Shown here: piece by piece, positions 42,584 through 52,248 of the stretch
Layout of the letters: each line of letters starts with the position of its first letter
How positions within the stretch are numbered: position 1 is the stretch's first letter
Assembly: GCF_001830555.1 (NCBI RefSeq)
Contig: NZ_MIAM01000049.1
Location: 153,997-217,996 of the forward strand
Direction of reading: 5' to 3'
From: Sphingopyxis sp. RIFCSPHIGHO2_12_FULL_65_19
Lineage (GTDB): Bacteria > Pseudomonadota > Alphaproteobacteria > Sphingomonadales > Sphingomonadaceae
Length of the DNA: 64,000 nucleotides
The notes under the pieces: generated by a model
Database searches by the model: none
What the model was told of the DNA's origin: nothing
The model's input: the letters and a program-made list of their open reading frames with translations, nothing else
Translations under genes and position numbers: made by a program

Positions 42584-45180
42584 TGGCCGAGGCGGTCCGC
42601 ACCACCTGCGCCTATTGCGGCGTCGGCTGCGGCATAAGCGCGACGGTAACCGCCGAGCGCGAGGTTCGGATTGAAGGCGACCCAGACCATCCCGCCAACC
42701 GCGGCAAGCTATGCTCAAAGGGCACGCATCTCGGCGAAACTGTGGGACTTGAGGGGCGTCTCCTCCACCCCATGATCGGCAAGAAACGCGCAAGCTGGGA
42801 CAAGGCGCTCGACCTCGTCGCAAAGCGCTTCAAGGAAACGATCGCGCGCCACGGCCCGGGCAGCGTCGCTTTTTACGTCTCGGGCCAATTGCTGACCGAA
42901 GATTACTACGTCGCGAACAAGCTGATGAAGGGCTTCATCGGCACCGCGAACATCGACACCAATTCACGCCTGTGCATGTCGAGCGCGGTCGCAGGCCACA
43001 TGCGCGCGTTCGGCGAAGACATCGTTCCCGCGACCTATGACGATCTCGATGCCGCCGACCTGATCGTCCTCGTCGGCAGCAACACCGCATGGTGCCACCC
43101 GATCGTCTATCAGCGCATCCGCGCGCGCTGCGAGGGGGGCGCTAAACTGGTCGTCATCGATCCGCGCCGCACCGAAACCGCCGAGGAAGCCGACCTGCAC
43201 CTCGCGATCCGCCCCGGCAGCGACGTCGCGCTGATGAACGGCCTGCTCCAGCATTGCCACGAGGCGGGCGTCGTCGATGAAACATACCTCGCCGCGCACG
43301 TCGCGGTGCCCGCGGATTTCTGGGACCAGCTTGGAGAGGGGAACGACCTGTGGTCGGTGGCACGGACATGCGAAGTGCCGGCTGCCGACCTCAGGCGTTT
43401 CTACGAGCTGTTTGCCGCGACGCCGCGCACGGTCACGATGTTCAGCCAGGGAATCAACCAGTCGACGTCGGGGACCGACCAGGTCAACGCGATCACTAAC
43501 CTCCACCTCGCCACCGGCCGCATCGGCAAACCCGGCGCGGCGCCTTTCTCGATCACCGGCCAGCCCAATGCGATGGGCGGTCGCGAAGTCGGCGGGCTCT
43601 CCTCGACCCTCGCCGCGCATATGGATTTCGCGCCCGAGAACCGCGACCGCGTCCAGCGTTTCTGGGCCGCGCCTGCGATCGCCGAAAAGCCCGGCCTGAA
43701 GGCGGTCGATATGTTCCGCGCAATCGGCGAAGGTCGGATCAAGGCGCTGTGGGTGATGGCGACCAACCCCGCCGTGTCGATGCCCGACGCCAATCGCGTC
43801 CGCGAGGCGCTCGCCACCTGCCCTTTCGTCGTCGTCAGCGACGTCATCGAACAGACCGACACCGGCGCCTTCGCGCATGTCCGTCTGCCCGCGGCCGCAT
43901 GGGGTGAAAAGGACGGCACCGTCACCAACAGCGACCGGACGATAAGCCGTCAGCGCGCGCTGTTCCCGCTGCCGGGCGAAGCGATGCCTGACTGGTGGAT
44001 CGTCAAGGAGGTCGCGCGGCGCATGGGCTGGAAAAACGCCTTCGCCTATGACCGGCCCGCCGATATCTGGCGCGAGCATTGCCGCCTGTCGACCTATGAC
44101 AATGACGGCAGCCGCCTGTTCGCGCTGCCCGGCGCGGCGCCGGGCGGCAACGCCCCCTACAACGACATGCAGCCGTTCCGCTGGGGCGGCGATCAGATTT
44201 TTGCCGACGGATATTTCCCCACCGACGATGGGCGCGCGCGGCTCGTTCCGGTTGCGCAAAAGCCCCTGCCCGCGCCGCTCGAAAAATGGCCGCTGACGCT
44301 CAACACCGGCCGCTACCGCGACCAATGGCACAGCATGACGCGCACCGGCCTCTCGCCCAAGCTTGCGCGCCACCGCGAGGAGCCGCTCGTCGAGGTGCAT
44401 CCCGACGATGGCGAGCGCCTCGGCCTCATCGACGGCGGCCTCGCTCGCGTCGACACGCCGCAGGGTGACAGCATATATCGCGTTCAATTCAGCGCTGGAC
44501 AGCGCCCCGGCGAACTCTTCGTCCCGATCCACTGGACCGACCGCACCAGCAGCGGCGGCCGCACCGGCCTGCTCTCGCGGCCGCTCGTCGACCCCGTCTC
44601 GGGCCAGCCGGGTTTCAAGCGAACCCCTGCCTCGATCGTGGCGGTCGCGACGAAATGGCGCGGCTTCCTGCTGCTGGCGCACGAACTCGACGCGCCGCCG
44701 AAATGCCTGTGGGCGACGCGCATCGCCGTCCCGTCGGGCACGCTATGGGAACTCGCCGGCAACGGCGACCTGAAGTCTATCGAAGCGCTGCTCCCGCGCG
44801 GTGAGCGGATCGACGCACAGGACGCCGCGCGCGGGACGCGCCGCGTCGCCATCGTCGCCGACGGCCGCCTCGCCGCTGCGCTGTTCATCACAGAAAGCGG
44901 TGAGCTGCCCCCGCGCGACTGGCTGATCGCGCAGCTTGCCGCACCCGAAGTCGCCCCGACGCTGCTAGCCGGTCGTGCACCCGGCGCTCCGGCCGACCGC
45001 GGCCCGATCATCTGCATCTGTTTCGACATCGGCCTGAAGACGATCGCCGCGGCGATCCGCGACCAGCAACTCGCCGACGTTGCCGCGATCGGCGCAGCGA
45101 TCGGGGCCGGCACCAATTGCGGGTCGTGCCGTCCGGCACTTGCAAGAATATTGGCCGAGGAGACAAGCGATGCAGCGTGA
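42583..45180 (+). CDS. nasA: Assimilatory nitrate reductase catalytic subunit (Mo-bis-MGD)
   Basis: TTCAYCGVGCGISATV...GDPDHPANRGKLCSKG 4Fe-4S and MGD domain; C-terminal CICFDIGL...CGSCRPAL 2Fe-2S (BFD-like). ORF track start 42454; ATG at 42583 preferred. Confidence 0.95.
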   Translation: MAEAVRTTCAYCGVGCGISATVTAEREVRIEGDPDHPANRGKLCSKGTHLGETVGLEGRLLHPMIGKKRASWDKALDLVAKRFKETIARHGPGSVAFYVSGQLLTEDYYVANKLMKGFIGTANIDTNSRLCMSSAVAGHMRAFGEDIVPATYDDLDAADLIVLVGSNTAWCHPIVYQRIRARCEGGAKLVVIDPRRTETAEEADLHLAIRPGSDVALMNGLLQHCHEAGVVDETYLAAHVAVPADFWDQLGEGNDLWSVARTCEVPAADLRRFYELFAATPRTVTMFSQGINQSTSGTDQVNAITNLHLATGRIGKPGAAPFSITGQPNAMGGREVGGLSSTLAAHMDFAPENRDRVQRFWAAPAIAEKPGLKAVDMFRAIGEGRIKALWVMATNPAVSMPDANRVREALATCPFVVVSDVIEQTDTGAFAHVRLPAAAWGEKDGTVTNSDRTISRQRALFPLPGEAMPDWWIVKEVARRMGWKNAFAYDRPADIWREHCRLSTYDNDGSRLFALPGAAPGGNAPYNDMQPFRWGGDQIFADGYFPTDDGRARLVPVAQKPLPAPLEKWPLTLNTGRYRDQWHSMTRTGLSPKLARHREEPLVEVHPDDGERLGLIDGGLARVDTPQGDSIYRVQFSAGQRPGELFVPIHWTDRTSSGGRTGLLSRPLVDPVSGQPGFKRTPASIVAVATKWRGFLLLAHELDAPPKCLWATRIAVPSGTLWELAGNGDLKSIEALLPRGERIDAQDAARGTRRVAIVADGRLAAALFITESGELPPRDWLIAQLAAPEVAPTLLAGRAPGAPADRGPIICICFDIGLKTIAAAIRDQQLADVAAIGAAIGAGTNCGSCRPALARILAEETSDAA

Positions 45181-45955
45181 CGATTTCGCCCCGGGGACTG
45201 TGTGGCTGGTCGGCGCGGGCCCCGGTGATCCGGACCTGCTGACCATGAAGGCAGTGAAGCTGATCGCGTGCGCCGACATCGTCTTTCACGATGCGCTTGT
45301 AGGAGCCGGCATCCTGAGCCTTATCCCTTCCAAGACCGATGCGGTGAGCGTCGGCAAACGATCGGGGCGGCATTCCAAAGACCAGCGGACGATCGATGCG
45401 ATGCTCGTCGAGGCGGCGGCGGCCGGCAAAAGGGTCGTTCGTCTCAAGGGAGGCGACCCTTCCATCTTCGGCCGTTCGGCGGAAGAGCTTAGTGCGTTGC
45501 GCGAAGCTGGATATCCGGTCTCCATCTGCCCGGGCATCACAACCGCGTGCGCCGCCGCCGCTTCGGCCGGAATATCGCTCACGCTTCGCGGCGTCGCCCG
45601 CGATGTCCGCTTCGTCACCGCGCACAGCAAGCGCGGTGCAGCGCTCGATGTCGATTGGAATTCCCTTGCAGGCGGTGGATCGACCTTGGCGTTTTACATG
45701 GGACGCGAGGCCGCCGGAGATATCATGCGGGGCCTCATGCGTGCAGGGATGGTCGGCGACACGTCCGTGATGATTGCATGTCATGTCAGCGGTCCCGGCG
45801 AACAGCGCCTCACAACACGCCTCGACCTGCTCGAACTGGCGACCCGATCATTCGCCGCTGACGCACCCACTCTGATCGTCGTCGGGGCGGCGGTGACTCA
45901 AGCTGATGTCGCACGTGCCGGATTGACGAATGTCGCGCGGTCGACCCATGGGTAA
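45170..45955 (+). CDS. cobA: Uroporphyrinogen-III C-methyltransferase (siroheme synthesis)
   Basis: GTVWLVGAGPGDPDLLTMKAVKLIACADIVFHDALV; GKRVVRLKGGDPSIFGRSAEEL. Confidence 0.95.
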   Translation: MQRDDFAPGTVWLVGAGPGDPDLLTMKAVKLIACADIVFHDALVGAGILSLIPSKTDAVSVGKRSGRHSKDQRTIDAMLVEAAAAGKRVVRLKGGDPSIFGRSAEELSALREAGYPVSICPGITTACAAAASAGISLTLRGVARDVRFVTAHSKRGAALDVDWNSLAGGGSTLAFYMGREAAGDIMRGLMRAGMVGDTSVMIACHVSGPGEQRLTTRLDLLELATRSFAADAPTLIVVGAAVTQADVARAGLTNVARSTHG

Positions 45956-47174
45956 GCTGAGTGAAATCACCGCAGCGTGCGCAGCCTCGATCGATTTCGA
46001 TTCAGCACTAGCCGTACTTGCTTCCGGTGCAAGGCCGCTTGACCCGGTAGCCGTGCCGCTCTCTGACGCGGGCGGTCGCCATCTGGCGGCGCCAATTCAC
46101 GCCCTCCTCGACTCTCCGCGGCACGCCTGCGCCGCGATGGACGGCTATGCCGTGCGCGATTGTGACCTTTCCAGAGGCGCCGCGACGTTCCGTTCGATCG
46201 GCATCAGATATGCTGGCAGCCACGACGCAGGGGAAATCGGACCGGGCGAGACGATGCGCGTGATGACGGGCGCTCCTGTGCCCCGCGCCGCCGATCGCGT
46301 CGTCATGATCGAATATTGCCGCCAAAGCGAAGGCGACGTCAGGATCGATAATCCGCCGTTCGGGAAACCGCACATTCGGCGGCGGGGGTCGGATTTTGCG
46401 TTGGGTCAGCTTCTGATTCCCGAGGGCACGAAAGTTACGCCGGCGGTGGCTATATCAGCGGCGGCCGCCGACCATCACGAACTGCTCGTATCGCCGCGCC
46501 CGCGCATTCAGCTCCTCGCGACGGGCGACGAGATCGTCGCGCCGGGCTCCGCAGCGGGCGGCGCATCCGTTATTCCGGACAGCCTGAGCGCAGCGATTGA
46601 GCTGCTCTGTCATTCCGCAGGAGCGACGGTGGTGTCGAGGGTCAGGCTCCCCGACGACCCGGACATGATCGCGCGCGCAATGGAATCGGCATCGGCCGAC
46701 ATCATCGTCGTCCTCGGCGGCGCATCGCGCGGCGATCGGGACCATGGCCGCGCCGCATTCGCTCCGCTCGGCCTGGAAATCGCTTTCGCCGACGTCGCCA
46801 TGAAACCCGGCAAGCCGGTCTGGTACGGAAAAGCCGGAGCGCGGCATATTCTCGGGCTCCCGGGAAATCCCACTGCGGCGCTGACGACGGCCCGCCTTTT
46901 CCTTTCACCTCTCATCACCTGTCTTCTGGGCGGGGATGTTGCAGACGCCTTGCCTTGGCAGCTGCTCCCGGCCCTCGGGCACATCGAAGCCAATGGGCCG
47001 CGCGAGGCTTTCCTGTGTGCGGCGACATCCTTCAGAGGGGTCGAAGTCAGCGATCGACAGGAAGCATCGGGCCAAGCGCGGCTTGCTGAGACCAATGCGC
47101 TGGTGCGGCGACCGGCCAACGCGCCGCCGGTCCTTCCCGGCATGCCCGTGCCGACGCTGCCGCTATGCTGCTAG
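45948..47174 (+). CDS. moeA: Molybdopterin molybdenumtransferase
   Basis: DSPRHACAAMDGYAVR; LLATGDEIVAPGS; GLPGNPTAALTTARLFL. Confidence 0.94.
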   Translation: MGKLSEITAACAASIDFDSALAVLASGARPLDPVAVPLSDAGGRHLAAPIHALLDSPRHACAAMDGYAVRDCDLSRGAATFRSIGIRYAGSHDAGEIGPGETMRVMTGAPVPRAADRVVMIEYCRQSEGDVRIDNPPFGKPHIRRRGSDFALGQLLIPEGTKVTPAVAISAAAADHHELLVSPRPRIQLLATGDEIVAPGSAAGGASVIPDSLSAAIELLCHSAGATVVSRVRLPDDPDMIARAMESASADIIVVLGGASRGDRDHGRAAFAPLGLEIAFADVAMKPGKPVWYGKAGARHILGLPGNPTAALTTARLFLSPLITCLLGGDVADALPWQLLPALGHIEANGPREAFLCAATSFRGVEVSDRQEASGQARLAETNALVRRPANAPPVLPGMPVPTLPLCC

Positions 47175-47656
47175 GTCTCTTGGTCCGACAGCTCGCAAAA
47201 CCTTCGGCGCGCGACGCCGGGCCGCGTATCCCTGTTGCACGAACGCATCCTGAGGCACCGAATGCGGTCCTGCGTGCCATCACAGAGACAATCGCGAAGC
47301 ATGGCCCGGAAGCGCTGACGCATTCTGAAAAGCTCATCTGGAACACCGCCGTCGTGATCTCCTTCATGACCGGAGATTGCAGGATTGCTGTGCCGTCCGA
47401 TGCAAGGGTTCTAAGTTGGGGCGCAGCCCGGGCCGGGTTCAACGAAATGGGCTTCCCCGCGCTGGCCGAGTTGGTCAGGCTGTTCGTGCTCGAACTCGCG
47501 TACCGCGCGGACCTCAACGTTCAGAACGGGACGGCAAACTCTGCCTCGCTCCTCCGCATCGCAGTATTGAAACAGAGTTTTCAAGCGAGCGAAGGTGACA
47601 TCGACTTTCCACGGGAGGTCGAGCAGTTGATTTGCCGCGTTTATGAGTGGGCTTGA
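47165..47656 (+). CDS. Hypothetical protein overlapping moeA 3' end
   Basis: 163 aa ORF, overlaps moeA stop; no recognised family. Confidence 0.55.
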   Translation: MLLGLLVRQLAKPSARDAGPRIPVARTHPEAPNAVLRAITETIAKHGPEALTHSEKLIWNTAVVISFMTGDCRIAVPSDARVLSWGAARAGFNEMGFPALAELVRLFVLELAYRADLNVQNGTANSASLLRIAVLKQSFQASEGDIDFPREVEQLICRVYEWA

Positions 47657-47773
47657 AAGAGGAAGAGCTCTGCTGGGTGGCAAGGGGTACGTAAGGTGAC
47701 CCCATTGCCCCGGTCAGGCAGAAACGCAAAAAGAACGCGATGCATCGCAGCGCCGGCTGCCGCTACAGCGTCA

Positions 47774-47831
47774 GTGGCTGGGCGCGACCTGCCCGTCGGC
47801 AGTCAGGCAAATATAAAGGAGCGGACGTTCG
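47774..47831 (+). repeat. Dispersed intergenic repeat, copy G (diverged 5' half)
   Basis: TGGCTGGGCGCGACCTGCCCGTCGGCAGTCAGGCAAATATAAAGGAGCGGACGTTCG; 3' end AGCGGACGTTC matches copy A. Confidence 0.5.
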
Positions 47832-47848
47832 TTCTCTGCAGCGGGGCC

Positions 47849-47884
47849 AAAAAAAGCGCCCGCTCGGGTTGGTCCGAGCGGGCG
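47849..47884 (-). terminator. Minus-strand intrinsic terminator with no evident upstream gene
   Basis: CGCCCGCTCGG-GTTGGT-CCGAGCGGGCG perfect 11-bp stem; seven A on + strand (49-55) = U-run on minus transcript. Confidence 0.75.
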
Positions 47885-48049
47885 TGAGGTGGAGAATTCG
47901 CCCTCTTGCGAGGTCGAGCTCTCCTTCGGTCGCGCGGCGCTGGTAGGGCCCGGATCCAGGTTGCGATTGGATGGAGACGCCAAATCGGCGGCCGGCGCAT
48001 TGCCGCCCGGGCGATCAGCAGCTAGCTCTATGCAGACCAGCGGGGGCGG

Positions 48050-49483
48050 ATGGTGATGCGCAGATTTTTCGGACAGATTGCGGCAATTGCCTGCGTGATC
48101 GGCGTGGCCCATGCAGCGCCTGCCGAAGCGCAATCGGCCCAAGTTCAGGATGAAGCGCGTAAAGCCGATTTCGACAACCGCATGGCGGACATCAGGAGGC
48201 GGCAGAGTGCGCTTCCGTATAGCGACCAAGCCGCGCGCATCGCCCTGCTCACCGAGCGCGCCACGCTGATTGCCGAATATCATGGCGAAGACAGCGTTGC
48301 CCATGCCGATGCCCTCCAGCTGCTCGCTTTCGAATATTATTCGGAGAAGCGTTGGGCCGAGGATGCAGCACTTCGCACGCGGGCTCTCGATATTCGTCGC
48401 AAGCTCCAGGGCGATCGAGCGAGCGACACACTTTATGCCGTGCGTGCTCTCGCCCACTCGCTAGCGGAAAACGGCCGAAGACCTGAAGCCACCAAAATAT
48501 TGGCCGACGTTCTAGGAGCCTGGCAAGGCGGCGCCGACCTGCGCGACGCGGCCGAACGCACGGTGCCGCGCGGGCGCACCGTCGAGGGCAAGGCGCTCGG
48601 CATGGCCGCTGCCGCGCATGCGAAGCTCACGCTCGAAGGCGGCGATGCGGCCGCGGCGCTGGCGTCGGCGCGTATCGCTGCCGCCTCTTCCCTTGCCTAT
48701 CGGCGCGGCTTCGGGGTTGGTGTGCTCGACGAGCAGATGGTCGAACTCGCCGAGCGGGATCCCTCCTTTCACACCGGCGAAGAGACGTTCGCCGAATGGT
48801 CACGTCTCTACGCCGACGTGCTTTGGGAAGCTGATCAGGCGAGTCCATTGACCAAAGGTGATGCGCTCCTTGTCTTGCAAGACATTATGGCGGGCCGAAC
48901 TTCGCGGGCCCTGGCGCGATCGGCAGCGACGCGCGCGGCTGCCGCGTCGGGCGCTGCCGGACTTGCCGCAGAACGCGACGCCAAGGCTGCCGAACTCGGC
49001 GCGCTCTTCGCGAGGAGCGAGGGTATGAAAACCGGCAGCGATGCAGATCGTGCGCTCTGGCGAGATATCGGCACGGCCGATGCCGCGCTCGAGGCGATCG
49101 ACGCCCGGCTGACCGCTGCGACGCCGGGCTATTTCGAGCTGGTGAAGCCCGCCCTTGTTGACGAGGCTTCCGCCACGGCCATGCTCGCTGCCGACGAGGC
49201 CTTTTTGATGATCGTGCCCACGCCGCGCGGCACGCATAGTCTGGTCGTGACGCGCGAACGCATCGACTGGCACCGCTCCACCATGACCGAAGCGGAACTG
49301 GCAGGTCATGTCCGCCGCCTGCTCTGGGACGTCGGCGCGAATATCGACGTTACGCCTGAAGAAGATGAGCGATGGTCTGCTGAGGGCGAAGGCGACTTCC
49401 CGTTTGATCGCGGGACGGCCTTCCGCCTCTATGAGGAGCTGATAGCTCCCCTGAGCAAGGCGCTTGCCGGTAAGCGGCATCTC
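48050..49483 (+). pseudogene. Secreted TPR/CHAT-like protein, apparently truncated inside the CHAT-like region
   Basis: Signal peptide; TPR-like helices (HADALQLLAFEYYSEKRWAEDAALRTRALDIRRKL); CHAT entry motifs (EAFLMIVPTPRGTHSLVVTRERIDWHRS, RLYEELIAPLSKALAGKRHL) after which expected homology stops at ~49483. The ORF then reads through repeat H and non-coding DNA to 49777, antisense to the integrase. Confidence 0.7.
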
Positions 49484-49542
49484 GCACCGTCCTTTTTTCA
49501 AGCTGCGCGATCAGGACTGCACATGCTTAGCAGGACTGCAAT

Positions 49543-49598
49543 TGGCCGAAAGCTGACTGACAGCTTTTGGCGCCCAAACAAAGAGAGCGGGCGTTCCG
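49543..49598 (+). repeat. Dispersed intergenic repeat, copy H
   Basis: TGGCCGAAAGCTGACTGACAGCTTTTGGCGCCCAAACAAAGAGAGCGGGCGTTCCG. Confidence 0.65.
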
Positions 49599-49623
49599 CA
49601 GCAATTCGGAGCGCTCGCTCTCT
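49582..49623 (-). terminator. Long hairpin downstream of integrase (terminator on minus strand)
   Basis: AGAGAGCGGGCGTTCCG-N8-CGGAGCGCTCGCTCTCT, 17-bp stem with two G.U; minus strand continues TTTGTTTG. Confidence 0.6.
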
Positions 49624-49643
49624 AGGATGTCGAGCATTGATCG

Positions 49644-50273
49644 TTAGACTTCGATGCCTTCCGCCAACGTCAGGGCATCTTCCACATCAACGCCGAGGTA
49701 TCGCACCGTGTTTTCGATTTTGGTGTGGCCCAGAAGAATTTGTACGGCGCGCAAATTCCCAGTCGCCTTGTAGATAATCGACGCCTTCGTTCTCCGGAGC
49801 GAATGTGTTCCATAGTCTTCGCTGCGAAGGCCGACCGCCGTGACCCACTCATCAACGAGACGCGCATATTGCCGCGTGCTCATATGGGCGGAGTGGTCGA
49901 TGCGGCTGGGGAACGCATAGTCCTCGATCGATCCGCCGCGACGCTCGAGCCACGCCAGGAGGCTCCCGCGAGCGTCCGACATGATTTCGAATTGAACTGG
50001 TCGGCCCGTCTTCTGCTGAATTACGATTGCCCGCGTTCGCAATTCTCCACCAGTCACTAGATCGCCGATCTTGATCTTCACCAGATCACAGCCCCGCAGT
50101 TTGCTGTCGATTGCAAGGTCAAACAGCGCCCGGTCTCGAAGTCGGTGCTCGCGATCCAGATGGAAGCGAATGGCCCAAATCTGTCGTGGCTTCAGCGGGC
50201 GCTTTGTTCCAATTTTCTTGCCGGAATTCCACGCCGGCCGTGCTACTGGATAGTCAAATTCTGACCTTCCCAT
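49644..50273 (-). CDS. Small tyrosine-type recombinase/integrase (~209 aa)
   Basis: LFDLAIDSKLRGCDLVKIKIGDL (catalytic R), THSLRRTKAS (HxxR), LLGHTKIENTVRYLGVD (H..Y). ATG at 50273; the ORF track 5' extension to 51245 overlaps a LysR gene and is rejected. Confidence 0.9.
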   Translation of the reverse strand: MGRSEFDYPVARPAWNSGKKIGTKRPLKPRQIWAIRFHLDREHRLRDRALFDLAIDSKLRGCDLVKIKIGDLVTGGELRTRAIVIQQKTGRPVQFEIMSDARGSLLAWLERRGGSIEDYAFPSRIDHSAHMSTRQYARLVDEWVTAVGLRSEDYGTHSLRRTKASIIYKATGNLRAVQILLGHTKIENTVRYLGVDVEDALTLAEGIEV

Positions 50274-50432
50274 GATCGTTCTCCTGAGGCCAACATGGCC
50301 ACGGACGAAACGCTTCAAATTCTTAGTTCGCAGGCATTTTCGTGGCTGGTCTTGCACGCTGGACGGCCAACGCTCGACCAATCCGCGCGCCGCATGTAGC
50401 ATCAACCTGTCAAAGCTGTGTTCGGATGGGCG

Positions 50433-51362
50433 ATGGACCGCATCGATGCGATGAAGATTTTTGTGACGGCCGTCGACGAGGGCAGCCTCGCGGGCGCGTC
50501 GCGTCGCCTGCGCCGTTCGCCGACTGCCATCAGTCGCGCGATCGCTTCGCTGGAGGCGCATGTGGGCGCGGAACTGCTCCACCGCACGACCCGCAGCATC
50601 CGCCTCAGCGACACAGGCCAGCACTATGCGGCATCGTGCCGCCGCATCCTTGCCGAGCTCGAAGAAGCCGATCTGCTTGCCGGGGGCGAACGCGCCGCGC
50701 CGCGAGGGCTCCTGACGCTCACCGCGCCGCCGATCAGCGGCGAGGAAATATTGCGCCCCATCCTCGATGAGTTCCTCGATGCCTATCCGCTGGTCACGGC
50801 GCGCCTGCTTCTGGTCGACCGGTCGGTCAACCTGATCGACGAAGGGGTCGATATCGCGCTGCGGGTCGCGGAGCTCCCTGACTCGTCGCTGCTCGCAACG
50901 CGGGTCGGAGACGGGGTACGCCGGGTCATCGTTGCGGCGCCGCATTATCTGGCGCAGCACCCACCGATCGAAGCGCCCGCCGATATCGTCGGGCACCAGA
51001 TCATATCGCTGACCCATTTCGGGCTGGAATCCTGGGCCTTCGCCGCCGCCGGTAAATCCGGCGCCGCGCGCACCGTTCACTTCGCGCCCCGCCTCATCGT
51101 CAACAGCGTGCGCGCAGCGGTGGCGTCGGCGGTGGCGGGTGGCGGATTGACGCGCGTCTATTCCTATCATGTCGCGCACGAAGTGAAGGCGGGACGGCTG
51201 CAGGTCGCGCTTGCCGACGCCGAACCACCGGTCCAGCCAGCGCACCTGCTGACTCCGGCCGGGCGCCGGTCCGTACCGAAGGTCCGTGCCTTCATCGATT
51301 TCGCGGCGCCGCGGCTGCGTGCTGCGTTCAACCGGCTGGCTCTCGACGCTAGCAAGCTCTAA
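50433..51362 (+). CDS. LysR family transcriptional regulator
   Basis: MDRIDAMKIFVTAVDEGSLAGASRRLRRSPTAISRAIASLEAHVGAELLHRTTRSI. Confidence 0.93.
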   Translation: MDRIDAMKIFVTAVDEGSLAGASRRLRRSPTAISRAIASLEAHVGAELLHRTTRSIRLSDTGQHYAASCRRILAELEEADLLAGGERAAPRGLLTLTAPPISGEEILRPILDEFLDAYPLVTARLLLVDRSVNLIDEGVDIALRVAELPDSSLLATRVGDGVRRVIVAAPHYLAQHPPIEAPADIVGHQIISLTHFGLESWAFAAAGKSGAARTVHFAPRLIVNSVRAAVASAVAGGGLTRVYSYHVAHEVKAGRLQVALADAEPPVQPAHLLTPAGRRSVPKVRAFIDFAAPRLRAAFNRLALDASKL

Positions 51363-51368
51363 GCTATT

Positions 51369-51385
51369 ATGCCGTTAATCGGCAT
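51369..51385. promoter_or_regulatory. Inverted repeat between LysR gene and SDR gene
   Basis: ATGCCG-TTAAT-CGGCAT; no T-run. Confidence 0.4.
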
Positions 51386-51512
51386 GATGTCTGTCAATCT
51401 GTCTAGATTATCACGGAAAATGACCTGCCCTAGATAGATCCTGTCGACGCAGATTGCGCCGGCCGGACCAATGAAATTTGGCCCGCATTCAACCGAAGAA
51501 AGGTCAAATATC

Positions 51513-52223
51513 ATGAGCAATGGAAAGAAAGTCGTCGTCATCACCGGCGCATCACAGGGGATCGGCGCGGCCCTCGTCAGCGCCTATCTCGATCGCAACT
51601 ATCGTGTCGTCGCCACGTCGCGCTCGATCCAGCCCTCGAACAATCCCGACATCCTGACGATCGCCGGCGACATCGGCGATCCCGAAACCGGGCCGCGCGT
51701 CATCGCCGCAGCGATCGAAAAATTCGGGCGCGTCGATACGCTGGTTAACAACGCCGGCATTTTCCTTGCCGGTCCGTTCACCGATTACAGCGCACAGCAA
51801 TATGCCGACGTCGTTTCGACCAACATCAATGGCTTCTACTACATCACCCAGGCTGCGATTGCGGCGATGGAAAAGCTCGGCCGCGGTCACATCGTCAGCA
51901 TCACGACGAGCCTCGTCGACCATGCCCTGTCTCAGGTGCCGTCGGTACTAGCTGCGCTGTCGAAGGGCGGTATCAACGCCGCGAGCAAAAGCCTCGCGAT
52001 CGAATATGCGGCGCGTGGTATCCGCGTGAATGCCGTATCGCCGGGGGTGATCAAGACGCCGATGCACACCCCCGAAACCCATGACTTCCTGTCGGCGCTG
52101 CACCCCGTCGGGCGCATGGGCGATATTTCGGACATCGTCGAGGCCGTGCTATATCTTGAAAGCGCCGGTTTCGTGACGGGCGAGATCCTCCATGTCGATG
52201 GCGGCCAGTCAGCCGGCCACTGA
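51513..52223 (+). CDS. SDR family oxidoreductase
   Basis: VVVITGASQGIGAALVSAYLDR; NNAGIF; TGEILHVDGGQSAGH. Confidence 0.93.
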   Translation: MSNGKKVVVITGASQGIGAALVSAYLDRNYRVVATSRSIQPSNNPDILTIAGDIGDPETGPRVIAAAIEKFGRVDTLVNNAGIFLAGPFTDYSAQQYADVVSTNINGFYYITQAAIAAMEKLGRGHIVSITTSLVDHALSQVPSVLAALSKGGINAASKSLAIEYAARGIRVNAVSPGVIKTPMHTPETHDFLSALHPVGRMGDISDIVEAVLYLESAGFVTGEILHVDGGQSAGH

Positions 52224-52248
52224 TCCGGCGAGAGCGAGGAGACAGATC

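Noticed and set aside
47697-47740. Possible extra copy of the dispersed repeat (CCCCATTGCCCCGGTCAGGCAGAAACGCAAAAAGAACGCG)
   Set aside because: Only a short GGTCAGGCAG segment resembles other copies; the 3' AAGCGGACGTTCC end is absent.
47656-50432. Prophage or genomic island inference from the integrase alone
   Set aside because: No phage structural, conjugation or tRNA-att features recognised; only one recombinase and one damaged gene.
50274-51245. N-terminal 324-aa extension of the integrase ORF
   Set aside because: Overlaps the LysR gene antisense and has no recombinase-like motifs; ATG at 50273 is the plausible start.
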